A stretch of 64,000 nucleotides of DNA from Myxococcales bacterium (lineage in GTDB: Bacteria; Myxococcota_A; Bradymonadia; UBA7976; UBA1532): assembly GCA_002731825.1 (NCBI GenBank), contig PCCS01000069.1:1-64000 (forward strand), written 5' to 3'. Positions 27,984 to 36,764 of the stretch are shown here, in pieces. Position numbers and translations under genes: made by a program. A model generated the notes under the pieces. It was not told the origin of the DNA. It was given only the letters and a program-made list of their open reading frames with translations, and searched no databases. The first letter of the stretch is position 1, and the number at the start of each line of letters is the position of its first letter.

Positions 27984-29360
27984 ATGAAGCGAAGTTTGGT
28001 CATGATCATGGCGGGGGGTAAGGGCTCAAGACTTGGCCCGCTTACGTGCCACCGAGCCAAACCTGCGACCCCATTTGGTGGGCGCTATCGAATCATCGAT
28101 TTTGTTTTGTCGAACATGGTCAATAGCGGCTATCGGCAGATCCACATTCTGACCCAATATATGGCCGGTAGCTTGATTAGGCATCTGAATCGAACCTGGC
28201 ACTTATCCGGTTACGAAGAATTCATCGAGTTGGCTCCAGCGCAGATGAGACAAGGGGAGTTTTGGTATCGCGGAACAGCCGATAGCATCTACCAAAACCT
28301 CAATTTAATTCACGACAGTCGGACCGATAACACCGCGGTTTTCGGTGGCGATCACATTTACAAGTGTGCCGTCGACCAGATGGAAGATTACCATCGTCAA
28401 GTCGATGCCGATTTGACCATCGCAGCATTTCCCGTTCCTCGTGAAGAAGCGAGTCAGTTTGGAATCATTCAAGTCGATGAGACGGGCCGAGTGATTGGCT
28501 TTCAAGAAAAGCCGACGGATCCGGAGCCGATTCCTGGCCAGCCTGATACGTGTCTTGTCAGTATGGGTAATTATTTCTTTAAGACCGATGTCCTCGAAGA
28601 ATCCCTGCACCAAATGGCGGCCGATCCGGACACGCGTTACGACTTTGGTAAAGATGTCATTCCGAAATTACTCGCTGAAGGTGCATCCATCTACGCCTAT
28701 GATTTCCGCTTGAATCGAGTACAGGGTGATCCCGAAGACGCGCGCGCTTACTGGCGCGATGTGGGTACGACAGACAGCTATTTTAAAGCCTGTATGGAAC
28801 TGCGTAATCCTGTACCAAATCTTAATATGTACAATCGCGAATGGCGGATTCGGACCGCGCATCGAAATCATCCGCCAGCGCGTTTCATGACGGGAGATGG
28901 TGGTGTCGTGGCCGACCTGGATGACTGCATGGTTTGCGAAGGCTCGGCCGTGACAGGGGCTCGTTTAAGAGAGTCTCTGATCGGGTATGACTGTCAGGTC
29001 AATACGGGCGCCGAGCTAGAGAGCTCTTTGCTTATGAGTGGGACCCGCATTGGACCGGGCGTCAAAATGAAGAAAGTTCTCGCGGATAAGAATTGTGTCA
29101 TTGCACCCGGCGCATCTTTTGGCTTCGATATCGAGGCGGATGCAAAACGCTTTCCGTTTATTACCGAAAACGGAGTGATCGTTCTGCCGAAAGGCACCTA
29201 CGTGCCCGTTGATGGACCGATTGAATTTGCGGCTGATATCGGACCGATGCTGTTTAGAGACCCGTCGACAAGCGGTGATCTGGAACGCGTACCCGTCAAG
29301 CCAGTCGTCGCCGTTCATTCGAGGCATTCCTATCGTTCGGCCGGGCCTGGTTCGTTCTGA
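27984..29360 (+). CDS. glgC: Glucose-1-phosphate adenylyltransferase
   Basis: 458 residues from the ATG at 27984; the GTG at 27963 only adds seven residues before the sugar-nucleotide fold. MIMAGGKGSRLGPLT is the nucleotidyltransferase loop. KPATPFGGRYRIIDFVLSNMVNSG, FGGDHIYKCAV, GFQEKPTDP and YDFGKDVIP are GlgC family blocks, followed by the C-terminal left-handed beta-helix (VTGARLRESLIGYDCQVNTGAELESS). It makes ADP-glucose from glucose-1-phosphate and ATP, the committed step of bacterial glycogen synthesis, and is normally allosterically controlled. It is 15 bp from glgA and divergent from the galactoside operon whose GalT yields glucose-1-phosphate. Confidence 0.96.
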   Translation: MKRSLVMIMAGGKGSRLGPLTCHRAKPATPFGGRYRIIDFVLSNMVNSGYRQIHILTQYMAGSLIRHLNRTWHLSGYEEFIELAPAQMRQGEFWYRGTADSIYQNLNLIHDSRTDNTAVFGGDHIYKCAVDQMEDYHRQVDADLTIAAFPVPREEASQFGIIQVDETGRVIGFQEKPTDPEPIPGQPDTCLVSMGNYFFKTDVLEESLHQMAADPDTRYDFGKDVIPKLLAEGASIYAYDFRLNRVQGDPEDARAYWRDVGTTDSYFKACMELRNPVPNLNMYNREWRIRTAHRNHPPARFMTGDGGVVADLDDCMVCEGSAVTGARLRESLIGYDCQVNTGAELESSLLMSGTRIGPGVKMKKVLADKNCVIAPGASFGFDIEADAKRFPFITENGVIVLPKGTYVPVDGPIEFAADIGPMLFRDPSTSGDLERVPVKPVVAVHSRHSYRSAGPGSF

Positions 29361-29375
29361 TAGGTAGACTTGCTG

Positions 29376-30824
29376 ATGAAGATTTTCAATATCTGCGCTG
29401 AATATGCGCCCTGGTGCCGCACAGGCGGCTTAGGGGATGTGACTGCGGCCTTACCCGCGGCGATTAAAGCCGCTGAGTCAGACACGTTGGTGGTCACAGC
29501 GTTGCCCCTCTACCAGCAGGTTCGGGAGGAATTAGCGCGCCGAGACATGGTCTTGGAATCAACGGGTCTTGAATTGGATCTCGAGGTAGCGGGGCGATGT
29601 TTTCAGGGGCGATGGTTTATCCTGGACTCAGAGTCGGATTCACCTGTTTATTTCCTCGAGTCAGATGAGTTGTTTAGCGGACCTGGACTCTATGAGATGG
29701 CCCCTGGCTCTGGTCTGAATCTCGCTCATCGCTTTGGTTATTTTTGCAAGGCTGCGTACGCGAGCATGGGCAGTCTGTGTGCGGGGCGTCCCGATCTATT
29801 GCACCTCCACGATTGGCACGTTGCGCCGATCGCTTGGCTGAATCACCAAGCACCCCCAGATGGTCGAAAGCCAAAATCGATTCTGACCATTCATAATCTT
29901 GCGTTCCAAGGTTGGTTTGAGCCCGAAGACGCACCGGAGTTTGATCGTCACGGGGATGGTGAGCATGTCAGCTTTTTAAAACTCGGTATAGAATATGCGG
30001 ACCAACTCACGACCGTTAGCCCTCGCTATGCCGTCGAAATCCAAACGGATGAATTTGGGTGCGGGATGGAGCAAACGCTCTGCCACCGTGGTGTTGTCGG
30101 AATCGTCAATGGCATCGACTATTCTCAGTGGGATCCAGCCACTGACTCTGCATTGGTGGCCCCCTATTCTCCTCAAGACCCAGCGGGACGGATTGCGTGT
30201 CGGCAGGCCTTATTAGCCCGGGCCGGCTGGCCGACCGATCTAGACCAACCCATCTTTGGCGTGGTCTCGCGGCTTGCCCATCAAAAGGGATTGGACTGGG
30301 TTGCAGACATCGTCCCTCAATTAAAAGGGCTCGGGGCTCGTTTGGTTTTATTAGGAACAGGGGACGAAGACCTGGAGTCGACCTTTCAAGGACTCGCCCG
30401 CACGCATCCAGACCAGCTCCATGCCATGCTTCGATTTGATGATGCCATTGCCCGCCAGATTTATGCCGGCGCTGATGCCTTTTTAGTTCCCAGTCGCTTC
30501 GAACCGTGCGGTTTGACCCAACTTTATGCCATGCGCTATGGCGCCGTTCCGGTGGTCAATCCCGTCGGTGGATTGCGTGACACAGTCTACGACGGTCACA
30601 AAACAAAGGCTCAAAACGGGTTTCTGATGCAAGTGGGTGACAGCGAGGGACTCTACCTGACCATGGCGCGTGCCGCCGGTGTTTGGCATCAACAGCCCGA
30701 ACGTTGGGCTGGCATCGTCGCAGAAGGTTACCGGTTCGATAGTCGCTGGCGACGGAGTGGCGCGGCATATAACAGACTCTATCGGTCTCTCATCGCCGCG
30801 CCGAACGATGAGCTGCGATCCTAA
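29376..30824 (+). CDS. glgA: Glycogen synthase (ADP-glucose)
   Basis: 482 residues from the ATG at 29376, two codons inside an in-frame TTG. It is a GT5 GT-B protein: N-terminal ICAEYAPWCRTGGLGDVTAALP (the KTGGL loop of the family, here RTGGL), HLHDWH, TIHNLAFQG, TVSPRYAVEI, then GVVSRLAHQKGLDWV and the acidic motif in VPSRFEPCGLTQLYAMRYG. It adds glucose from ADP-glucose to the non-reducing end of alpha-1,4-glucan. It lies 15 bp after glgC, so the two form an operon. Confidence 0.97.
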   Translation: MKIFNICAEYAPWCRTGGLGDVTAALPAAIKAAESDTLVVTALPLYQQVREELARRDMVLESTGLELDLEVAGRCFQGRWFILDSESDSPVYFLESDELFSGPGLYEMAPGSGLNLAHRFGYFCKAAYASMGSLCAGRPDLLHLHDWHVAPIAWLNHQAPPDGRKPKSILTIHNLAFQGWFEPEDAPEFDRHGDGEHVSFLKLGIEYADQLTTVSPRYAVEIQTDEFGCGMEQTLCHRGVVGIVNGIDYSQWDPATDSALVAPYSPQDPAGRIACRQALLARAGWPTDLDQPIFGVVSRLAHQKGLDWVADIVPQLKGLGARLVLLGTGDEDLESTFQGLARTHPDQLHAMLRFDDAIARQIYAGADAFLVPSRFEPCGLTQLYAMRYGAVPVVNPVGGLRDTVYDGHKTKAQNGFLMQVGDSEGLYLTMARAAGVWHQQPERWAGIVAEGYRFDSRWRRSGAAYNRLYRSLIAAPNDELRS

Positions 30825-30904
30825 GCGACGGTATAAATTCTTGAAATCTTCCGAAGGGTAGATTAGGTTGTTGGCCACCTAAACCAATGAACCTGGGGGT
30901 TTCC

Positions 30905-32035
30905 ATGCGCGCTATCTTTCTACTCGGCGTGGCTTTTTTCATGGCTTGCGGAGACGATTCGACAACCGCGAGCAGTGCAGATTGTCGTCAACAGGCCAAC
31001 GCATGTGCGGTGGGCTTTGGCTGTACCGAATTTACATCGGGTGCATACGAATGCACACGTCTAAACTCGGCGACTCAAGATTTAGGCGTCAGCGCGTCAG
31101 ATGCGGGCAACACGGCCGATGCACAGCGCAGCGTAGATGTGGGTGCGGCCATTGACTCAACTGCATCACCCGAGTTGGACATGACGCTGGCCGATGCAGC
31201 CGACACGACAATGGCCGATGCGAGTCCACCCATCGATCCATCGGCTTTCGCAGAGATTGCATCCGGTGGCTATCACACATGCGGCCTTAAAGGTGATGGA
31301 CGGGTTGTTTGCTGGGGCCGAAACAACCATGGCCAAACCGATGCACTGCCCGGGACCTTTCGGAATTTGAGTACAAATTATTGGCACAGTTGTGCCATCA
31401 CCGCCGAGGGCCAGCCGATTTGTTGGGGGGACAACGAGTTCGAACAGAGTAATGCGCCGATGCTTGACACAGGGTCTGTCATCGCGGCCGGCTACATGCA
31501 TTCTTGTGTCTTGACGCAGGCCGGTGAGATTCAATGCTGGGGATTGGACGACAGCGGGCGCCTCACACCTCCACCGGGACAATACAAGGCCATCGATGCG
31601 GGTTGGTATCACACCTGTGCAATCGATATGGACAATGTTGTTCATTGTTGGGGTGCGAATGCCGATAGTCAGACTGAACCACCGATGGATTCAGCACAGT
31701 ATCAACAAGTCAGTGCAGGCGGTGGTCACACCTGTGCTCTGACCTTGGAGGGCGAAGTACGCTGTTGGGGTTCCAACGAATACGAACAGTCTGTTGTACC
31801 GGACGGGACCTTCACTCGAATTTCCGCTGGTGCAGAGCATACATGTGCAATCGGCACAGACGGATTGCCTATGTGCTGGGGACAAAATGCACGGACCCAA
31901 TCCAATGCACCGAGGGTTGCCGTTCGTGCTATCAGTGCTGGATTGGACCACACCTGTGCGATCACCCTTGATGGCGAGGCCATTTGTTGGGGTCAGAATA
32001 ATCACCAGCAAGCGTCTCCTCCTGCCCGGCCATAG
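30905..32035 (+). CDS. RCC1-repeat lipoprotein
   Basis: 376 residues from the ATG at 30905, chosen for its GGGGGT Shine-Dalgarno; the ATG at 30887 lies above it. MRAIFLLGVAFFMAC is a lipoprotein signal. A short Cys-rich head (CRQQANACAVGFGC) and an Asp/Ala-rich linker precede seven RCC1-type units, each with HTC-I/L-x-G and V-CWG-N motifs (GGYHTCGLKGDGRVVCWGRNN). Such repeats make a beta-propeller on the cell surface; in bacteria no shared activity is known. It follows glgA by 80 bp but is probably separate. Confidence 0.9.
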   Translation: MRAIFLLGVAFFMACGDDSTTASSADCRQQANACAVGFGCTEFTSGAYECTRLNSATQDLGVSASDAGNTADAQRSVDVGAAIDSTASPELDMTLADAADTTMADASPPIDPSAFAEIASGGYHTCGLKGDGRVVCWGRNNHGQTDALPGTFRNLSTNYWHSCAITAEGQPICWGDNEFEQSNAPMLDTGSVIAAGYMHSCVLTQAGEIQCWGLDDSGRLTPPPGQYKAIDAGWYHTCAIDMDNVVHCWGANADSQTEPPMDSAQYQQVSAGGGHTCALTLEGEVRCWGSNEYEQSVVPDGTFTRISAGAEHTCAIGTDGLPMCWGQNARTQSNAPRVAVRAISAGLDHTCAITLDGEAICWGQNNHQQASPPARP

Positions 32036-32267
32036 AGCGTAGTCAATCCCCTAACTACAGTTGGCATCTATCAACGCTTTGCGCACACTTCAGGTTGCAT
32101 AAAAGATAGATTCGAGCGGTCTCCCATGGACTAAAGCTGATGAGTCTTGTCAACTTATGAGAGCAGTTATAGAGTAGGCGTTCGGTGGAGCGGGTGGACT
32201 GCGTTCTGTCCTCAAATCCATCGTATGCTAAAGCTGGCCCGCTTGGCCTTTTGAGTTGGGGACGTCG

Positions 32268-32657
32268 TTGAGTGATGACAGACATTCAGATCCGGGTGAG
32301 CCGTCGACCCTCACAGCTTTTTTTCACATTGAAGAGCGGCTGATCGAGGGCTTGCGTCAGTTGGCGAAGCTCATGGACGAAAACGAACCCACCTCGCCCT
32401 GGACAGAGTTTTTCGTTGAACGCAGAGACGATTTTTCTGATGCAAAAAGCATGAAGTCGAAACGGAACGCGGTCCAAATTCTGCGCGCCGCTTTTCAAGA
32501 CACCGGCTATGCAGAATCGGCTCCCTTCTCCGAGGGGGGGCCAGCTGAAGAGCGTCGAAAGAGATTGAGCCAGATGATCTATGTCTTGGCGGGCCAGTAT
32601 GTCACACAATTGCCTATTGCAGCCGCTCAGGAGCGTTCGAAGAAAAACACCCGCTGA
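32268..32657 (+). CDS. Hypothetical protein (129 residues)
   Basis: The frame is open from a TTG at 32256. I prefer the TTG at 32268, six bases after GGGGAC. The protein is mostly helical and charged (FHIEERLIEGLRQLAKLMDENEP, RKRLSQMIYVLAGQYV) with no signal peptide or membrane segment, so it is cytoplasmic. I do not recognise a family. It is convergent with the lipoprotein at 32690. An antisense frame of 107 codons covers most of it, but plus-strand codon use looks better. Confidence 0.5.
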   Translation: MSDDRHSDPGEPSTLTAFFHIEERLIEGLRQLAKLMDENEPTSPWTEFFVERRDDFSDAKSMKSKRNAVQILRAAFQDTGYAESAPFSEGGPAEERRKRLSQMIYVLAGQYVTQLPIAAAQERSKKNTR

Positions 32658-32689
32658 GCGGTCTGACTGTGACGTGCATCAAAGACGCT

Positions 32690-33772
32690 TTAGGGTAGGT
32701 TCGTCAACACGGCATCGCAACCTCCACCTGCTTCGAGGGTTTTGTACTCAAAACGGGCTTGTTCGATGACGAATTGGGGCATATTTGAATCAAGAAGGCT
32801 CGTTTGTCGCCGATTACATGCGTCACCAGTCGTCGTCAAACAGCCGAAGACCCGCTGGTCGACGATAACGTCGGCACGTCCAACAGCCTGTCCACAGCCG
32901 CTGATTGAACCGTCAAAACCTAAGATTGTTCTAAGTCCAATAAAGATTTGCTGAGCTCTTAGATTTGGATCTAATAAGGCAATCCTGGGTTGACTGTATT
33001 CCGCACCCTCTACGGTGTGTGTTGTTACCCCTGGGTGGCCATCTTGGTCATGATCCACGTGGGTCAGCTGTCTCCCGGAGTCTGGCCAAGCGCCCATGGG
33101 CTCCCTCATCTCTGACCCCAAGAGGACAGCTGTCGGATTAGATCGAAAAACGTTGTTCTCAGCGCTTGAATCTAATTGGAAAGACAGCGTTAACGTCGGT
33201 GAACGTGTCCAAGCCGTACTTGGAATCAACGTCCCATGGGTGTCACCGCCTGCGACCTCTGTGGTGTGAAAGTCAGGGACTGTAACGTGACAAATTCTCC
33301 CCTCCGTAGTCAGTCCTTGTGCCCCGTCCTCAGCCTGTCCTGAAAACCAAATTTCAATTTCACCTCGACCTGGCTCCATAGCCAGTCCGCCAGGCCAGCT
33401 CACCTGTGCGACCAGTTTGATACCGACAGGTCCCGTCCAGCTACATTCACCTCGTCCGGACTCACCCTCATTTAAATCGTCCACCTCATCGTTAGTGTCC
33501 ATGGCCGGGACCGCCTGCTGTCCCCCTGATTCGTCTATCAGCTCCGCATCATCCTCCCCCTGGTCTCTTAAGTCTGTTGCCTGTTCAATCGGTGTTTGGC
33601 TGTCCTCGGGCGCAAGACGATCCCTCGACTGGCGAGAGCTTTGGTCTCTGACTTCATTGGGTGTTGTCATTTCATCGCTGGCTTGATCATCAGCACAGCC
33701 AAGAGAAAGGCTCACTAAAATTGCAGCAAAAGAGATCTGAACCCAATGGCTAAATAAGTATGAATTGTTCAT
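32690..33772 (-). CDS. Acidic-linker lipoprotein of unknown function
   Basis: 360 residues. MNNSYLFSHWVQISFAAILVSLSLGC is a lipoprotein signal (lipobox LSLGC), with AGAGGAG about 11 bases before the ATG. A highly acidic Asp/Glu/Ser/Gln-rich linker (about 27-110) is followed by a beta-rich C-terminal domain with CSWTGPVGIKLVAQVSWPGG, VDHDQDGHPGVTTHTV and CGQAVGRADVIVDQRVFGC. The DHDQDGHPG segment resembles a Ca-binding Asp loop. Four cysteines in the domain could form disulphides. No family is recognised. Confidence 0.8.
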   Translation of the reverse strand: MNNSYLFSHWVQISFAAILVSLSLGCADDQASDEMTTPNEVRDQSSRQSRDRLAPEDSQTPIEQATDLRDQGEDDAELIDESGGQQAVPAMDTNDEVDDLNEGESGRGECSWTGPVGIKLVAQVSWPGGLAMEPGRGEIEIWFSGQAEDGAQGLTTEGRICHVTVPDFHTTEVAGGDTHGTLIPSTAWTRSPTLTLSFQLDSSAENNVFRSNPTAVLLGSEMREPMGAWPDSGRQLTHVDHDQDGHPGVTTHTVEGAEYSQPRIALLDPNLRAQQIFIGLRTILGFDGSISGCGQAVGRADVIVDQRVFGCLTTTGDACNRRQTSLLDSNMPQFVIEQARFEYKTLEAGGGCDAVLTNLP

Positions 33773-34187
33773 TTTTTAAATCGGCTCCTCTGTAGTTGTT
33801 TTTTGTCTGACCCAGTTGGTTTAAAAAAACGGGTCAATGATGGATATATACAATGTCCGTACCAGTCGGTACATTTTGATGTTTTGACTCGATCTGAGGC
33901 TGGATTTAAATGTGTTTGCCGACACGGGTTATAAAGAATTGAGCTGAGTGGGTCTCAATGTGTGGCTTCGAGGACACACATTTGGATGCTGAAATCCGAT
34001 TCCCATAGGCCGTTTTGGTAGTGCTGGATCGGTCAAACGAGCAGACCGTCTCCTGCCATACACGCCCGAAAACCGGCTGAATCAAAGGTTTTGGTCAGGG
34101 TCTAGTTTAGTCAAATAGGCCTTTTAAGAGACGAGAATCCTTTAGCGCGGTGATGTTTTAGACACTCGCAATAACCAAATGGAAACA

Positions 34188-34214
34188 TTGACTTCACACC
34201 CTATACACTATAGT
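34188..34214 (+). promoter_or_regulatory. Predicted sigma-70-type promoter of the CXXCH lipoprotein gene
   Basis: TTGACT (34188-34193), a 15-bp spacer, then TATAGT (34209-34214). The spacer is short of the ideal 17. It would give a leader of about 85 nt ahead of the ATG at 34305. Prediction only. Confidence 0.4.
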
Positions 34215-34233
34215 GACTCAAAACTGAGTTACT
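34212..34233 (+). promoter_or_regulatory. Hairpin at the predicted transcript start
   Basis: AGTGACTCA-AAAC-TGAGTTACT folds into a 9-bp stem (one G-T pair) with a 4-base loop and overlaps the end of the predicted -10 box. It could protect the 5' end of the mRNA or act as an operator palindrome. Confidence 0.35.
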
Positions 34234-34304
34234 CCATCGTTATTTTAGTTATTGATCTTTGTAGAAAGATCTATATTCTTACGACCGGTAGATTTAAGGG
34301 GTTT

Positions 34305-35402
34305 ATGAAAGGCGTACAAATGAGTAAGGCAATTTTTACGAGCGCTTGGGTGGTATGGGGTTCGCTTCTGGCGCTGCTCACGGTCGGCTGTACGTCATCG
34401 GATGAGACGGCTGAGTCGGAATCGTTGGTGTTGATAGAAAGTGATTATTATGAGTCGGGCAGATTAAAGCCTCATTCATATCATAAGTCGTCTATTGGCT
34501 ATCCAGACTTTCGATTGACCGAACGGCGCTGGATGGGAGAGTTTCCGCAGCATTGTGATGGTCTCGTTGGTGAAGAAGCCTATGCCTGCGCTGAACAGAT
34601 ATTTTGGCATGTTTTCCAATTCGATTTGGATGGTCGGGCCGCGGCCCACGATACTATGGGCGAATTAATCGCTCGATTGGACGCAGAACAGTCACTTGAA
34701 CCCGAATTGTTGGCCGTTCTCTATTGGAGGCGCGCTCAGTTGGGTACGGCTTTGATCACCGAACAAGAACTTGTCACCAACGGTGATTACACAAATGAGA
34801 CCCTTATTTCTTATGGCCCGGGTCTGACTCTCGATATGCAAAAAGGCATGGCCCTCGCACCGGGAAATGACCGTATTGAGACATGGCTGATTACCAACCA
34901 ACTGTTTGCATCCGTACTCTTTGGTGGTGATGTGACGGAGATGGCGGAAGATTTAGTCGCCCTCTATGACGAGGACCCAGGCTTCGTGGTTGCCAGTGCA
35001 GGCCCTCCCCTCATCGCAATGCCTTTAAGTTCTGGTTGGCCGCAGCGTATCGCTCAAATGTACCTTGATTTTGATGAATCTATCGTCAAAGCAAGTTGCG
35101 ACGGTGAATGCTTCGCTCCCGGTCCACTGTTCGCTAAGTACACTCGTGAAGGCGCCGATTACACCATGGCAGAAATCATGGCTCGCGTTGGCGATCGGGA
35201 GAAAACCAAATATTACCTGGAGCGCTCATTGTCCCATGATACAGCGGACGTGTGGCCTCATCGGGATTATCCGGAACGCGCATTGAATAACTTAGATAGT
35301 TTCATCGGCAAGTTCGAAGCGCGCGGTCAGGATGAACCCGTTTTTGATTTGATGGACATCAACGGTAAGCATGCATGCTTGGTCTGCCATAACCCCAAAT
35401 AA
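34305..35402 (+). CDS. Lipoprotein with C-terminal CXXCH haem-binding motif
   Basis: 365 residues from the ATG at 34305, which has AAGGGG at ideal spacing; longer frames to 34179 have no such site. MKGVQMSKAIF...LLALLTVGC is a lipoprotein signal. The body is helical with Ala/Glu-rich segments that look like TPR units (LLAVLYWRRAQLG, REKTKYYLERSL). The final ten residues are HACLVCHNPK, so a CXXCH covalent haem c site sits six residues from the C-terminus, with a possible distal ligand elsewhere. C-x3-C and a CAEQ segment lie in the body. It may be a periplasm-facing monohaem electron carrier, or the motif may be chance. I know no family name for it. Confidence 0.78.
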   Translation: MKGVQMSKAIFTSAWVVWGSLLALLTVGCTSSDETAESESLVLIESDYYESGRLKPHSYHKSSIGYPDFRLTERRWMGEFPQHCDGLVGEEAYACAEQIFWHVFQFDLDGRAAAHDTMGELIARLDAEQSLEPELLAVLYWRRAQLGTALITEQELVTNGDYTNETLISYGPGLTLDMQKGMALAPGNDRIETWLITNQLFASVLFGGDVTEMAEDLVALYDEDPGFVVASAGPPLIAMPLSSGWPQRIAQMYLDFDESIVKASCDGECFAPGPLFAKYTREGADYTMAEIMARVGDREKTKYYLERSLSHDTADVWPHRDYPERALNNLDSFIGKFEARGQDEPVFDLMDINGKHACLVCHNPK

Positions 35403-35426
35403 AACCGCGCCAACCTAGCCCATACC

Positions 35427-36086
35427 TCAGTCAGGTCTCCGAGCCAGTGTCAACAAGCTGCCGACCGTCTGGCGCCAGTCGTCCTCGATGCTTGGAATCG
35501 AGGGGGCTTTGAGCTGAACTTGCTCCACGATCTCAAACCCAGCTGCTTTCATCGAGTCCGACCATTGGTCTTTTGATAGGCGGTTGAGTTCGATCCCGAT
35601 TTGGTCACTCCAGCCAGCACTCGATGGGTTTTCCTCATAAAAATCGACAACACACGCAAAGAGCCCGCCTGGCTTTAGCAATCGCAGCACATTGATGAGC
35701 GCCCAAGGTAAGTCGCTCAGATAGTAGAACACTTCCATGCTGAAAACGGCATCGAAGCTTTGCGGTCGAAGAATCGGCAGCGGGAACGGCGCATTGATAA
35801 AACGTGTATTGCTTACATCAGCACTCAATGCCCGGGCATATCGAACCATCTCTTCCGATACATCAAGGCCGATGGCGTCGACCCCACCAATTTCAGCAGC
35901 CCAGCGCACCGTATATCCATTGCCACATCCGATGTCGAGATAGCGGTGTCCCTGTCGCAGTTCTAAGCGTTCAAACGCTGGACGTGCCATCGGGCAATGG
36001 CCTTCTTCCATGCCGTCTGCTCGACCATTATTCGCCCACTCATCAAAGAGTTGTTGAACTCGGTCTATGTGTTCTCGTTCTGACAT
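35427..36086 (-). CDS. Class I SAM-dependent methyltransferase
   Basis: 219 residues. Motif I is YLDIGCGNGYTVRWAA, followed by IGLDVSEEMVRYAR (acidic motif II region), FDAVFSMEVFYYLSDLPWAL and LLKPGGLFACVVDFY (motif III-like). It transfers methyl from S-adenosylmethionine to an unknown small molecule or lipid. The N-terminus (VQQLFDEWANNGRADGMEEGH) is like ubiquinone/menaquinone-type or sterol-type methyltransferases. It is cytoplasmic, convergent with the CXXCH gene and divergent from the DarP-like gene. Confidence 0.88.
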   Translation of the reverse strand: MSEREHIDRVQQLFDEWANNGRADGMEEGHCPMARPAFERLELRQGHRYLDIGCGNGYTVRWAAEIGGVDAIGLDVSEEMVRYARALSADVSNTRFINAPFPLPILRPQSFDAVFSMEVFYYLSDLPWALINVLRLLKPGGLFACVVDFYEENPSSAGWSDQIGIELNRLSKDQWSDSMKAAGFEIVEQVQLKAPSIPSIEDDWRQTVGSLLTLARRPD

Positions 36087-36245
36087 TCCAACCCCCTTGC
36101 TTAATGGCTATTCCCGTCTAAATTACACCACTGTTGGGTCGGAGGCTACGGTCATCAACTCGGTCGGTCATAATCAATAGATGACTCTCTTGCGCCCTGC
36201 CCTCACGTATGCGTTGATTTACAAGCTTCTTTTCGTGGATCGCCT

Positions 36246-36719
36246 ATGCCTAGCCAACGTAAAACCATGTCTAAACAGACCCTCAATTGGCGTCGGCAGA
36301 CTCTATTGCGTCTCGTAGATGAGTCTGCTCTCGCCCTCAATCTTGACGATTTTAGTGATGTCTTCCAAGACAGTTTTCGCCAGCTCATGGCAACGACGAG
36401 AGGATCGGCACGGGCGCGGCTCCTTAGACACATCGCGCGTAGAAGTCCTCAAGACGATTGGGATAAACTGGCGTCAATTGTTGATGGCCTTGACCGCCGA
36501 AGACACCAGCGGATCGAGCGGGAGTCCGATGCGCTCTCTCTACGTGATTCGCTCATTGATGGAGGCGCCGATCCATACGTTGTTTTTGGGGACTCACTGT
36601 CTGGTACCGATTTCGAAAAGCTCAAAAAACTCATTGAAAACGCCCGTCGATATGCGGCTACACCCCTTGGGAAAGGGGCGCGCACACGCATCCTTAAACT
36701 CCTTCGCCAGGTCCAGTGA
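36246..36719 (+). CDS. DarP/YjgA-like ribosome-associated protein (DUF615)
   Basis: 157 residues, all helical and basic. It matches the YjgA/DUF615 layout: LRLVDESALALNLDD-F in the first helix pair, then RARLLRHIARRSP (the ArrRQlqyIGklmR block), a hinge, HQRIERESDALSLRDSLIDGG, and LKKLIENARRYA. In E. coli DarP acts in late 50S subunit maturation. This is a diverged copy, so I give the family but not a secure gene name. Strand opposite to its neighbour; no operon. Confidence 0.75.
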   Translation: MPSQRKTMSKQTLNWRRQTLLRLVDESALALNLDDFSDVFQDSFRQLMATTRGSARARLLRHIARRSPQDDWDKLASIVDGLDRRRHQRIERESDALSLRDSLIDGGADPYVVFGDSLSGTDFEKLKKLIENARRYAATPLGKGARTRILKLLRQVQ

Positions 36720-36764
36720 TCGCACGTCAGTCGACGTCGTTTGAGGGATTAGGATACGGCTTGA

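Larger units (their letters stand above)
33773..34304. other. Divergent 532-bp intergenic region
   Basis: It separates two divergently transcribed lipoprotein genes and so should carry two promoters. It is AT-richer than its flanks. It holds a promoter-like pair at 34188-34214, a 9-bp hairpin at 34212-34233, and an inverted repeat TGACCC/GGGTCA (33808-33836) with a 17-nt A-rich loop. I see no ORF with coding character, tRNA or known riboswitch. Confidence 0.6.

Noticed and set aside
33808-33836. TGACCC/GGGTCA inverted repeat as a terminator
   Set aside because: The loop is 17 bases and there is no T run after either arm. A role as an operator is possible but not supported.
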